A stretch of 30,799 nt of DNA, from the NCBI GenBank assembly GCA_031551765.1, contig JAVBNC010000044.1, positions 1 to 30,799 on the forward strand, written 5' to 3'. The DNA is from JAVBNC01 sp031551765. Its GTDB lineage: Bacteria; Desulfobacterota; Desulfovibrionia; Desulfovibrionales; Desulfovibrionaceae. The notes under the pieces are model-generated. The model was not told the origin of the DNA, made no database searches, and worked only from the letters and a program-made list of their open reading frames with translations. Position numbers and translations under genes: made by a program. Below are positions 7,077 through 14,737 of the stretch, one piece after another; within the stretch, counting starts at the first letter, position 1; each line of letters starts with the position of its first letter.

Positions 7077-7544
7077 GGCTGGTTTCCTCCCATATAGGCA
7101 TTCATTTTTCCCTGTACAGAAATATTGTAAAGGGAAAGCGCTCATGCTATATGCCGGACGGCTGGAAACGGTGTAGCGCGGGGCGCGTCTCACGCGGGAT
7201 ATAAGGTTGCCCTGGTTCGGTATACCAGTATTCCCTCCTTTTCCGGAACTTTTTGGCCTGCTGCCGTGCGTTGGAAACGTAGCGGCTAACGGACCGCAGG
7301 ATCCCCTGGAGCCTTCCCTTCCCGCATGACGCATATCCCGGCTTCGCCGCCACGGCTGCCTTTTTGCGCGGCCCGTTCCCTTTTGCGTCATGCGTTCCCA
7401 AAGCGATTTTTTGCAGATCCCGGCGTCATGCGGCCGGACGGCCCCGCAGGCGCGCCACAGCGCCCTTGGGAACGTCCGCCGCCGCGCCGGAGTGAGCGCA
7501 TACATAACAGTGACGCACGTATAAACCGCAACGAGGGTTTTGCC
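7077..7544. other. Intergenic region between msrAB and dmsA with repeated GCGTCATGC motif
   Basis: No gene is supported in these 468 bases. The nonamer GCGTCATGC occurs three times: inverted at 7324-7332 and direct at 7385-7393 and 7423-7431. The first two form a 10-bp inverted repeat (GCATGACGCA / TGCGTCATGC). This could be a binding site shared by the two divergent genes. No clear FNR-type TTGAT-N4-ATCAA box was found. Promoters could not be placed with confidence. Confidence 0.5.
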
Positions 7545-9968
7545 ATGAACAGCGGAAAAAAAGAGGCCGCGAGCGTTCCCGGAGACGGGCACACCCGGCG
7601 CGACTTTTTAAAGTGGATGACGGCCGTGGGCGGCGTGGCCGCTCTGGGGCCGGGCGGGCTGCTGGGGCTGAAGGAAGCGCGCGCCGCGCAAAAAGCGCAG
7701 GAAACGGCGGAAACCATGCACTGGACCAGCTGCATCGTGAACTGCGGCTCCTGCTGTCCCTTGCGCGTGTTCGCCAAGGACGGCCGCATCACGCGCATTG
7801 AAACGGACAACACCGGCGACGGCGACGGCAAGATAGAAATCCGCGCCTGTCTGCGCGGGCGTTCCGTGCGTCAGATGGTCTATTCCCCGGACCGGGTCAA
7901 ATACCCCATGAAGCGGGTGGGCAAGCGCGGGGAAGGCAAGTTCGAGCGCATCACCTGGGACGAAGCTTACGACACCATAGCCAAAGAGCTGAAGCGGGTC
8001 ATCGATACCTACGGCAACGAAGCCGTCTACCGCCAGTATGGTTCCGGCACCACCAGCGCCACCATTGGCCGCCGCACGGAATTCTACCGCATGATCAACA
8101 TGCTGAGCGGCTACATGGACATGTACGGCAGCTACAGCTCCGCCCAGATCCAGGCCGCCACCCCGTACACCTACGGCCAGCGCGGGGCCAACACGTTCGG
8201 CGACATTATCAACTCCCGCCTGGTGGTCATGTTCGGGGACAACCCCGTGGAAACCAGGGCCAGCGGCGGCGGCATGTCCTACGACCTCTTGCGTTCGCTC
8301 AAAACCAGCAAGGCCCGCGTCATCGTGGTGGACCCGCGCTATTCCGACACCGCCGCCCTGTTCGCGGACGAATGGATCCCCATCCGGCCGGGCACGGACG
8401 CGGCCATGGCTTCGGCCATCGCCTATGTGCTGATCACGGAAAACCTCATCGACAAGCCTTTCCTGGACACCTACTGCGTGGGCTACGACGAAGGCACCAT
8501 GCCGGAAGGCGTGCCCGTGGAAGGCAACACCTACCGCGACTATATTCTGGGCACCGGCCCGGACAAGACGCCCAAAACCCCGGCCTGGGCCGCGGAGCGC
8601 ACCGGCTGCCCGGCCGACACCATTGTCCGCCTGGCGCGGGAAATAGGTTCGGCCAAGCCCGCCTACATCGTGCAGGGCGTGGGCCCGCAGCGCCAGGCCT
8701 GCGGCGAGCAGAGCGCGCGCTCCATCATGATGCTGCCCATCCTCACCGGCAACGTGGGCATTTCCGGCGGCAACACCGGGGACCAGGAAGGCCGCTGGGG
8801 GGTTACCTTCCCCACCTTCCCCACGGGCAAGAACCCGGTCAAGGTGCGCATTTCCTGCTTCAACTGGGACCAGGCCATCACGGACGGCCCCAGCATGACC
8901 GCGCTCAACGCCGGGGTCAAAAACAAGGACAAGCTGGACGTGGGCATCAAGTTCCTGTGGAACAGCGCCAGCGCCACCAGTCTGAACCAGCATTCGGACA
9001 TCAACGCCACCAAGAAGCTGCTGGCGGACGACAAAAAGTGCGAGATGATCGTGGTGGTGGAAACGCGCATGACGCCCACGGCCATGTTCGCGGATATCCT
9101 GCTGCCCTCGGTCTACCCGGCGGAAGAGGACGACATCTACCGCCAGGGCGCGGCCGTGGAAATAGGCTCGCTCCTGGTGTCCCCCCGCATCATCCAGCCG
9201 CTGTTTGAAGCCAAACCGCAGTATGAAATCTGCGCGGGCATCGCCAAGCGCTTCAATATCCTGGAAAAGTACACGGAAGGCCGCACGCAGCGCCAGTGGA
9301 TGGAATTCATTTACGAAGGCTGCCGCAAGGTCAAGCCGGAACTGCCGGAAAACATTGAGGAAGCCGTGAAGCACGGCATCTACAAGTGGTACGCGCCCAA
9401 ACCCGGCGTGGCTTTCAAGGCGTTCCGGGACGACCCCAAGGCCAACCCGCTGAAGACGCCTTCCGGCAAGATCGAAATCTTTTCCAAGCGGCTCTGGGAC
9501 ATAGGCAACACCTGGGAACTGCCCAAGGGCGACGTCATTACCGCCCTGCCCCAGTACACCCCCACCTGGGAAAGCGTGGAAGACCCGCTGATCAGGAAAT
9601 TCCCGCTGCAGCTCATCGGCCACCACTACAAGGGCCGGGTGCACTCCACCTACGCGAATTTGCCCTGGCTCACGCGCGTGGCCCCGCAGACCTTGTGGAT
9701 GAACCCCCTGGACGCGCAGGAACGCGGCCTGAAACACGGGGACACGGTCAAGGTGTTCAACGACCGGGGCGCGACGCTGGTGCCGGTCAAGGTCACGCCG
9801 CGCATCATGCCCGGCGTGGTCAGCCTGCCCCAGGGCGCCTGGCACAAGGCCCGCGCCGACGGTGTGGACACGGCGGGCAGCGTGAACATGCTGACCAAGA
9901 TCCACAGCTCTCCCCTGGCCAAGGGCAACCCCCAGCACACCAACCTTGTCCAGGTCGCCAAGGCCTGA
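7545..9968 (+). CDS. dmsA: Anaerobic DMSO reductase catalytic subunit DmsA
   Basis: The 807-residue molybdopterin enzyme reduces DMSO or related S-/N-oxides as a respiratory electron sink. A Tat signal (TRRDFLKW, residues 17-24) predicts export after folding. C63, C67, C71 and C102 (CIVNCGSCCP, ACLRGRS) fit the N-terminal 4Fe-4S site. The SS pair at residues 198-199 in GSYSSAQI is where the serine ligand to Mo lies in DmsA. Long stretches match Escherichia coli DmsA, including KYPMKRVG, GEGKFERI, DEWIPIRPGTDAA and SPLAKGNP near the C-terminus. The ATG at 7545, preceded by GAGGG, is chosen because it puts the Tat motif at the proper distance. It heads dmsABC plus chaperone. The natural substrate may differ from DMSO. 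Confidence 0.93.
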   Translation: MNSGKKEAASVPGDGHTRRDFLKWMTAVGGVAALGPGGLLGLKEARAAQKAQETAETMHWTSCIVNCGSCCPLRVFAKDGRITRIETDNTGDGDGKIEIRACLRGRSVRQMVYSPDRVKYPMKRVGKRGEGKFERITWDEAYDTIAKELKRVIDTYGNEAVYRQYGSGTTSATIGRRTEFYRMINMLSGYMDMYGSYSSAQIQAATPYTYGQRGANTFGDIINSRLVVMFGDNPVETRASGGGMSYDLLRSLKTSKARVIVVDPRYSDTAALFADEWIPIRPGTDAAMASAIAYVLITENLIDKPFLDTYCVGYDEGTMPEGVPVEGNTYRDYILGTGPDKTPKTPAWAAERTGCPADTIVRLAREIGSAKPAYIVQGVGPQRQACGEQSARSIMMLPILTGNVGISGGNTGDQEGRWGVTFPTFPTGKNPVKVRISCFNWDQAITDGPSMTALNAGVKNKDKLDVGIKFLWNSASATSLNQHSDINATKKLLADDKKCEMIVVVETRMTPTAMFADILLPSVYPAEEDDIYRQGAAVEIGSLLVSPRIIQPLFEAKPQYEICAGIAKRFNILEKYTEGRTQRQWMEFIYEGCRKVKPELPENIEEAVKHGIYKWYAPKPGVAFKAFRDDPKANPLKTPSGKIEIFSKRLWDIGNTWELPKGDVITALPQYTPTWESVEDPLIRKFPLQLIGHHYKGRVHSTYANLPWLTRVAPQTLWMNPLDAQERGLKHGDTVKVFNDRGATLVPVKVTPRIMPGVVSLPQGAWHKARADGVDTAGSVNMLTKIHSSPLAKGNPQHTNLVQVAKA

Positions 9969-9990
9969 TCCATCGTACACGGAGTTCTGA

Positions 9991-10611
9991 ATGTACAAGC
10001 AACCCGCTTTTTACTTCGATATGACGGCCTGCTCCGGGTGCAAAACCTGCATGGTGGCCTGCATGGACGGGCACGACCTGCCGGTGAGCACCCTCTGGCG
10101 CCGGGTGGCGGAATACGCCGGGGGCTCCTGGAGCCGCCAGCCGGGCAACACATTCGGCCAGAACGTGTTTTCCTACTACCTCTCCATCAGCTGCAACCAC
10201 TGCCTGAACCCGGTCTGCGTGCAGGCCTGCCCCACCACGGCCATGAACAAAAACGCGCAAGGCATTGTCAGCGTGGACCACAACAAGTGCGTGGGCTGCC
10301 GCTACTGCGAGATGAACTGCCCCTATTCCGCGCCGCAGTTCAACGCGGCCCTGGGCAAAATGACCAAGTGCGACTTCTGCTTTTCCCGCCTGCAAAAGGA
10401 CGAGGCCCCGCTGTGCGTGGCTTCCTGTCCCATGCGCGCGCTGAAATTCGGCGAATACGAGGACCTGAAAAAGCAGTACGGCGACGCCGACCACGCGGCG
10501 CCCCTTCCCGATCCGGCCATTGCCAAGCCCTGTCTGGTGCTGACGCCCTGCCGCAGCGCCAAACCCATCGGCTCCCGCGACGGCATGCTGAGCAACCCGG
10601 AGGAGATGTAA
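9991..10611 (+). CDS. dmsB: DMSO reductase iron-sulfur electron-transfer subunit DmsB
   Basis: The 206-residue ferredoxin-like subunit holds four 4Fe-4S clusters and passes electrons from the membrane subunit to DmsA. Cysteine groups are CSGCKTCMVAC, CNHCLNPVCVQACP, CVGCRYCEMNCP and CDFCFSR with a later CVASCP. The length equals that of Escherichia coli DmsB (205). It has no Tat signal of its own, as expected for a subunit exported with DmsA. The ATG at 9991 follows GGAGTTCTGA, 22 bases after dmsA. The dmsC ribosome binding site (AGGAG) is embedded in its last codons. Confidence 0.93.
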   Translation: MYKQPAFYFDMTACSGCKTCMVACMDGHDLPVSTLWRRVAEYAGGSWSRQPGNTFGQNVFSYYLSISCNHCLNPVCVQACPTTAMNKNAQGIVSVDHNKCVGCRYCEMNCPYSAPQFNAALGKMTKCDFCFSRLQKDEAPLCVASCPMRALKFGEYEDLKKQYGDADHAAPLPDPAIAKPCLVLTPCRSAKPIGSRDGMLSNPEEM

Positions 10612-10612
10612 T

Positions 10613-11485
10613 ATGCTGTTACTCCATGAATGGCCTCTGGTGCTCTTTACGCTGCTGGTCCAGGCGGCCGTCGGCATCGTGCTGGTGGGCGAATGCCTGC
10701 TGCGCCGCGCCAAAGACGCGCGCCTGGTGACGCGCATCCGCCGCCAGAGCTGCGTCGCTTTCATTCTCTTCGCCGTGGGCGGCCTGCTCAGCCTTGGGCA
10801 CACCGGCAGCCCCCTGAACAGCTTCCACACCCTGTCCAACATCGGCTCTTCCTGGCTCAGCCGGGAAATCGCCATGCTGGGCATTACCGGCCTGGCCTTT
10901 TTGTGGCTGGCCTTTTTGCGCTGGAAAGACCAGCCCCAGGCCGCGGAAAAAACCGCCGCCCTGCTTACTGTCGCGGCCGGGCTGGTTCTGGTGGCCGTCA
11001 TGAGCCGGGTGTACCGCCTGGCCGTGGTGCCCGCCTGGAGTTCCTACGCGGGCCTGCTGGCCTTTTTCGCCACCGTGCTGCTGTGCGGCGCGCTGTGGCA
11101 CGGGTTCATGCTCAGCCGTTCGCACCCGGACTTTATCACCCTGCCCGGCCTGCCCCAGGAAGGCAGCGCCGCGCGCCCGCTCTTTGCGGCCGCGTTCCTG
11201 GGCTTTCTGCTGGCGGCCGTCAGCCTGCCGCTGAGCGTGCCCCTGCAGGACGCGGGGCTGAACCTGCGCACCGCGCTCATACCCCTGTCCTGCCTGACCT
11301 GGTCCCTGGCCCTGCGCGCCCTGCTCACGGGCTTCGCCGTGCTGCTGTTCGGCCTTGCGCTGCTGCGCGGGGAGTGCAAGTGCTCCCCGGCCTGCGCCAC
11401 CACTGTCGCATTGATTCTGCTGGCCGCCGGGGAGTTCCTCGGCCGCGCGCTGTTCTACCTTTCCTACGCGCGGGTCGGCATGTAG
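10613..11485 (+). CDS. dmsC: DMSO reductase membrane anchor DmsC
   Basis: The 290-residue, strongly hydrophobic protein has about eight predicted membrane helices, as in DmsC. It anchors DmsAB and oxidises menaquinol. Family-like features are the N-terminal EWPLVLFTLLVQAAVG segment and a long hydrophilic stretch after the second helix (LGHTGSPLNSFHTLSNIGSS). It begins one base after the dmsB stop. DmsC is the least conserved subunit, so the assignment leans on context, length and topology. Confidence 0.87.
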   Translation: MLLLHEWPLVLFTLLVQAAVGIVLVGECLLRRAKDARLVTRIRRQSCVAFILFAVGGLLSLGHTGSPLNSFHTLSNIGSSWLSREIAMLGITGLAFLWLAFLRWKDQPQAAEKTAALLTVAAGLVLVAVMSRVYRLAVVPAWSSYAGLLAFFATVLLCGALWHGFMLSRSHPDFITLPGLPQEGSAARPLFAAAFLGFLLAAVSLPLSVPLQDAGLNLRTALIPLSCLTWSLALRALLTGFAVLLFGLALLRGECKCSPACATTVALILLAAGEFLGRALFYLSYARVGM

Positions 11486-11491
11486 CCAGTC

Positions 11492-11531
11492 TGCCGGGAG
11501 CCGCTTTCCCGCACGGGGGCGGCTCCCGGCA
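11492..11531 (+). other. Perfect 13-bp stem-loop between dmsC and the chaperone gene
   Basis: TGCCGGGAGCCGC (11492-11504) and GCGGCTCCCGGCA (11519-11531) pair perfectly around a 14-base loop. No T-run follows directly, so it is more likely an mRNA processing, stability or partial attenuation element than a full terminator. The chaperone ribosome binding site (AAAGGAAA) starts at its edge. Confidence 0.6.
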
Positions 11532-11545
11532 AAGGAAAACTTTTT

Positions 11546-12214
11546 ATGAGCACCACGCGGAACAACCCCGCCGCCCAAGGCGAAACGGACGCGGCGTCCG
11601 TCTACCCGTACCTCATCGTCCTGCAGTTCTGCGGCAACGTGCTGCAAAGCCCGCCGGACAAAGCCCTGCTGCGCCACCTTCACGAACACCGGCTGTTCGC
11701 GGACTGGCCGCTGCAACCCGCCAGCAAGGAAGCGGCCGCCGCCCTGAAAGAACTGGCGCGGGACAACAGCGTTGCGCCCTACGACGCGGCCGCGCTGCGC
11801 CAGGACCACCTGTTGCTTTTTTCCGGCCCCACGCCGGTGGCCCGGCCCTGGGAATCCGTGTGGCGCGAAAAGGACCAGCTGCTTTTTGGCGAGCAGACCG
11901 CGCTGGTGCGGGAATGCTACCAAAGGTGGGGCCTGGCCGCCGAGGACGCGGGCCACAGCCCGGAAGACCACCTGGGCCTGGAACTGGCGTTTTGCGCCGT
12001 GCTGCTGCACAAGGCCGTGGAAGAAGGAAATGCCGCCGCCCTGCCCGCGCTGGCGGCCTTTCTGGACGAGCACCTGCTGCAGTGGGCCGAACCCTGTTTA
12101 CGCGCGGTCGCGGCCTCGGAGGCCGGGAACTTCTACCGCTGTCTGGCCCCGCTCTGCCTGGACGCGCTTTCCTCGCTGCGCTCCCAGATCCGCGCATGGC
12201 AAGAAACGAACTGA
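11546..12214 (+). CDS. TorD/DmsD-family molybdoenzyme chaperone
   Basis: The 222-residue, mostly alpha-helical, soluble protein resembles the TorD/DmsD family. These proteins bind the Tat signal of a molybdoenzyme and help cofactor insertion before export. Features include a helical C-terminal half with EDHLGLELAFCAVLL (near residues 139-153) and a late FLDEHLLQWAEPC, equivalent to the family's conserved ExDHLxxEL and H-x2-W regions. Its place directly after dmsABC makes DmsA the likely client. It overlaps the next gene by 19 bases. Confidence 0.85.
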   Translation: MSTTRNNPAAQGETDAASVYPYLIVLQFCGNVLQSPPDKALLRHLHEHRLFADWPLQPASKEAAAALKELARDNSVAPYDAAALRQDHLLLFSGPTPVARPWESVWREKDQLLFGEQTALVRECYQRWGLAAEDAGHSPEDHLGLELAFCAVLLHKAVEEGNAAALPALAAFLDEHLLQWAEPCLRAVAASEAGNFYRCLAPLCLDALSSLRSQIRAWQETN

Positions 12215-13341
12215 AGCCGGAAAACGCCCCACCCTTTTACGCCGGGCACTGCCCGCGCGCCAGGGGATCGGACTGCGGCCGCTGTTTTACCGCCTGCCCG
12301 GCCGGAGCGCTTGCTCCCGGCAATCTCCGGAAATCCGGCGCCGTGCCGCTGCGGGACGCGAAACGCTGCACCGGCTGCGGCATGTGCGCCACGATCTGCC
12401 CGGCGGGCCTGTTCGCCGCGCATGAAGACAACCGCCACCTGACGCGCGCCCTGGCCACGCTGCCGCGCAGAAAGCGCCTGGCGCTGTTCTGCCCGGTTTG
12501 CCCGCCTTCCGAAACCGGCACCCTGCCCGGCTCCATGGAAGAAGCCTCTTGCAACGCGCTGCGCCTCACGGGCTGCCCGGCCGCCCTGCACCCCGCCGCG
12601 CTGGCGGCCTGCGCCGCCTGGGGCGTCACAGCCGTCGACTGCCTGACCGGCGACTGCGCTTCCTGCGCCCTGGGCAGCGGCGCGGCTCTCGCGCGGACTC
12701 GGGAAGTGTGGAACAGCCTCTATCCCGGCCCGTTCACCATTCACAACAACCCCGGTTCCGGCGCAAAGTCCGCAGCCCCCGTGCCGGATGTGCGCCAGCC
12801 CGGTCTTTCCCGGCGCTTTCTGCTGGCCCTTCCGTTGCGGGCCGCCAGCCGCGGACGCTTTGACCCGCTCCCCCAGCTCGACCCCGGCATGTGGCGCGAG
12901 CCGGACCACCCCGTGCTGCCCAAGGTGTTCCGCGCCATACTGCAAAGCGCGCCGGAAACCCTGCGGCCCGACGCCGCATTGCCCACATCCCTGCGCGGCG
13001 CTTCCCTGACCATAGACGCGGCCCACTGCACGGCCTGCGCCGCCTGCGCCAGGGCCTGCCCCTCCGGCGCGCTCACTGCCGCCAGTCATCCGGAAGCCCT
13101 GCACATGGCCTTTGTGCCCGGCCTATGCACCGGCTGCGGCGTCTGCCGCACCCTGTGCCCGGAACAGGCCGTCAGCCTTGCTCCGTCCGCGGGCGGCCTG
13201 GGGACCTGGCTCGCGGACACGCCCGTCCCCTTCCCTCTCCAGGAGCGGAACATCAAAACCTGCGCCCGCTGCACCAGCCCCTTCAAGCCGGAAAAGCCCG
13301 GCGATACGTTGTGCAGGTTTTGCAAGATGCGGAAAATGTAA
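12196..13341 (+). CDS. Multi-cluster 4Fe-4S ferredoxin-type protein linked to the dms operon
   Basis: The 381-residue cytoplasmic-looking protein has no signal peptide. It shows an N-terminal pair of 4Fe-4S motifs (CGRCFTACP, CTGCGMCATICP), a cysteine-containing middle part (CPVCPP, CLTGDCASC), a second C-terminal pair (CTACAACARACP, CTGCGVCRTLCP) and a zinc-ribbon-like end (CARC ... CRFC). I do not know a characterised homologue. NapF-like maturation factors, or electron donors to molybdoenzymes, are possible comparisons. The ATG at 12196 lies inside the chaperone gene; the same frame stays open far upstream, but that is the off-frame of dmsC and the chaperone gene. The overlap indicates a role together with the chaperone, for example redox-dependent maturation of DmsA. 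It ends the operon before a strong terminator. Confidence 0.75.
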   Translation: MARNELKPENAPPFYAGHCPRARGSDCGRCFTACPAGALAPGNLRKSGAVPLRDAKRCTGCGMCATICPAGLFAAHEDNRHLTRALATLPRRKRLALFCPVCPPSETGTLPGSMEEASCNALRLTGCPAALHPAALAACAAWGVTAVDCLTGDCASCALGSGAALARTREVWNSLYPGPFTIHNNPGSGAKSAAPVPDVRQPGLSRRFLLALPLRAASRGRFDPLPQLDPGMWREPDHPVLPKVFRAILQSAPETLRPDAALPTSLRGASLTIDAAHCTACAACARACPSGALTAASHPEALHMAFVPGLCTGCGVCRTLCPEQAVSLAPSAGGLGTWLADTPVPFPLQERNIKTCARCTSPFKPEKPGDTLCRFCKMRKM

Positions 13342-13343
13342 GC

Positions 13344-13392
13344 GGGGTAAGGAGAAAAACCCTTTTTGCAAAAGGGTTTTTCTCCTTACCCC
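13344..13392 (+). terminator. 49-bp near-perfect terminator hairpin after the dms operon
   Basis: The sequence reads as GGGGTAAGGAGAAAAACCC, an inner TTTT-GC-AAAA core and the reverse complement GGGTTTTTCTCCTTACCCC. It starts three bases after the last dms-operon stop. The inner CCCTTTT/AAAAGGG stem followed by TTTTT is an intrinsic terminator in both directions. A conserved tail follows to 13429 (CCGGACCCCCATCC, then TAAAAACTTTATCAGGGG), shared with the copy at 14738-14823. Confidence 0.8.
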
Positions 13393-13520
13393 GGACCCCC
13401 ATCCTCTTTTTCTAAAAACTTTATCAGGGGTACGACAGAAACCTCTTTGATCAGGCGGCATTGTGCAGCAACAGTGCCGCCCTTTTGCCCGAAACCGCAG
13501 AACCGGAAGCATCAATTCCG

Positions 13521-13638
13521 CCACACGTCATCCTGAGCACAGCGAAGGATCCATCTTCTCCGCCTTTTGCTTTCCTCGGGTGCCGAAGGGAAAAGGCAAT
13601 CAAGATGGATCCTTCGCTGTGCTCAGGATGACGTGTGG
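13521..13638. repeat. 118-bp inverted repeat with 37-bp perfect arms
   Basis: The left arm 13521-13557 (starting CCACACGTCATCCTGAGC) is the exact reverse complement of 13602-13638. The loop contains a further stem, GCCTTTTGCTTTCCT...GGGAAAAGGC. From memory, the core CGTCATCCTGAGC...GAAGGATC resembles a dispersed intergenic repeat found in many bacterial genomes. No open frame fits it, so it may be a non-autonomous mobile palindrome. Confidence 0.75.
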
Positions 13639-13655
13639 TAAAAGACGATACTCCC

Positions 13656-13781
13656 GTCACCCACCATGAATGGGTTCCAAGGGACGCGCCCTTGCGGGTG
13701 CAGGGATCTCGCAACCGGGGGGCGGCACAGGACGTGCCGCATCGAGCCCTGCTCTCATTCTCAATTGGCTTCGACAATTAT
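13656..13781 (-). repeat. GTCGAAGCC-type 3'-end repeat, copy C, with internal insertion
   Basis: On the minus strand the element begins at the stop codon of the MOSC-MogA gene: TAATTGTCGAAGCC, then GAGAGCAGGGCTCG, an inserted stretch with hairpin GCGGCAC/GTGCCGC (13722-13740), then CCCTGCACCCGCAAGGGCGCG and GGAACCCATTCATGG. The order and both ends match copies A, A' and B. Confidence 0.65.
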
Positions 13782-14716
13782 GTCTTTCCGGCGCACTCCC
13801 TGTCGCGGCAGGTGAGGATGTCCAGACCGTGCTCCAGCTCACTCAGCACATAGTCCAGGCATTCGCGCACGGCTTTGGGGCTGCCCGGCAAGTTGACGAT
13901 AAGCGTCCCGGCGCGGATACCGGCGGCGGCGCGGGAAAGCATGGCCCGCTTAGTGATGGCCAGGCTGTGCGCGCGCATGGCTTCGGGAATGCCGGGACAG
14001 GCGCGCTCCACCACGGCCAGGGTGGCTTCCGGGGTGAGGTCCCGGGGAGAGAAGCCCGTGCCCCCCGTGGTGAGGATGAGATCGATGCCGCCGTTGTCGC
14101 AGAGACGCGCCAGTTCCGCGCTGATGGCGTCTTTGTCGTCCGGCAGCATGGCATAGTGGCCGAGGCGGTAGCCCTGCTCCAGCAGAAGCGAGATGAGGAC
14201 TTTGCCGCTGGCGTCGTCGCGCAGGCCCGCGTGGCCGGTGTCGCTCAGGGTCAGCACGGCGGCCGTGTAGGGTTTGACCGTTCCGGGGCCTTCGGCCGTC
14301 ATGAGCTCTCCGGGCCGGAGCACGCCGCCTTGCAGCACCCGCGCGAACACGCCCTGGGTGGGCATGATGCATTCGCCCATGCGGTGGAAAATCTGGCAGC
14401 GGGTGTGGCATTCCTTGCCGATGCGCGAGAGTTCCAGCAGCACGTCCCCGCAGCGCAGGCGGGTGCCCAGCGGGAGCGAGGCGAAGTCCAGGCCCGAAAC
14501 CACCAGGTTCTCGCCGAAACAGCCCAGCGGCGCGTCCGCGCCCTTGCGGCGGAAGGCTTCAATGCGCTCGAACGAGAGCAGGCTGACCTGCCTGTCCCCC
14601 GGCCCCGCGTGGGCGTCGTTTTCCAGCCCGTGCTCCACGGCCAGCGTGGCCGCGTCCACCGGCGACTTGGCTGTCCCTTTCGCCTCACTCATGCACACGG
14701 CAACAACGGTAGCCAT
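13778..14716 (-). CDS. MOSC domain-MogA fusion (molybdopterin adenylyltransferase-like)
   Basis: The 312-residue protein has two parts. Residues about 1-145 form a MOSC domain, a sulfur-carrier fold related to Mo-cofactor sulfurase C-termini, including GCFGENLVVSGLD and the cysteine-bearing KECHTRCQIF. Residues about 150-312 form a MogA/MoaB domain with AAVLTLSDTG, LILTTGGTGFSPRD and TPEA, which adenylylates molybdopterin before Mo insertion. The ATG at 14716 is preferred (GGGGAT about eight bases upstream) over an in-frame TTG at 14737 that lies in the upstream repeat. It is the last gene of the minus-strand cofactor cluster, separated from moaA by a terminator repeat. The MogA activity is well supported; the MOSC role is inferred. 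Confidence 0.87.
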   Translation of the reverse strand: MATVVAVCMSEAKGTAKSPVDAATLAVEHGLENDAHAGPGDRQVSLLSFERIEAFRRKGADAPLGCFGENLVVSGLDFASLPLGTRLRCGDVLLELSRIGKECHTRCQIFHRMGECIMPTQGVFARVLQGGVLRPGELMTAEGPGTVKPYTAAVLTLSDTGHAGLRDDASGKVLISLLLEQGYRLGHYAMLPDDKDAISAELARLCDNGGIDLILTTGGTGFSPRDLTPEATLAVVERACPGIPEAMRAHSLAITKRAMLSRAAAGIRAGTLIVNLPGSPKAVRECLDYVLSELEHGLDILTCRDRECAGKT

Positions 14717-14737
14717 ACTGAAATCCCCGCGATCCAA

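Larger units (their letters stand above)
13342..13777. other. Gene-free interval made of three structured repeats
   Basis: These 436 bases hold a terminator repeat (13344-13429), a 118-bp inverted repeat (13521-13638) and a GTCGAAGCC-type repeat (13656-13781). Bases 13430-13520 show nothing recognisable. Short open frames here fall inside the repeats and are not supported as genes. Confidence 0.6.

Noticed and set aside
7147..7401. Minus-strand open frame of 84 codons upstream of msrAB
   Set aside because: It begins with TTG without a ribosome binding site and has no recognisable family; the region is better read as regulatory.
7326..7544. Open frame extending DmsA upstream by 73 residues
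   Set aside because: It would push the Tat motif far from the N-terminus, and the extension resembles no DmsA. The ATG at 7545 has a ribosome binding site and proper signal spacing.
7608..9998. Long antisense open frame over dmsA
   Set aside because: It mirrors the codon structure of dmsA, has a composition typical of shadows (His/Val/Gly/Arg-rich) and no recognisable family.
10630..12195. Long in-frame extension of the Fe-S protein through dmsC and the chaperone gene
   Set aside because: The translation is arginine/alanine/glycine/proline-rich low-quality sequence typical of an off-frame in GC-rich DNA, while dmsC and the TorD-type frames over the same bases are clear.
13463..13669. Short open frame between the dms operon and the MOSC-MogA gene
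   Set aside because: It lies across the 118-bp inverted repeat, has no ribosome binding site and resembles no protein.
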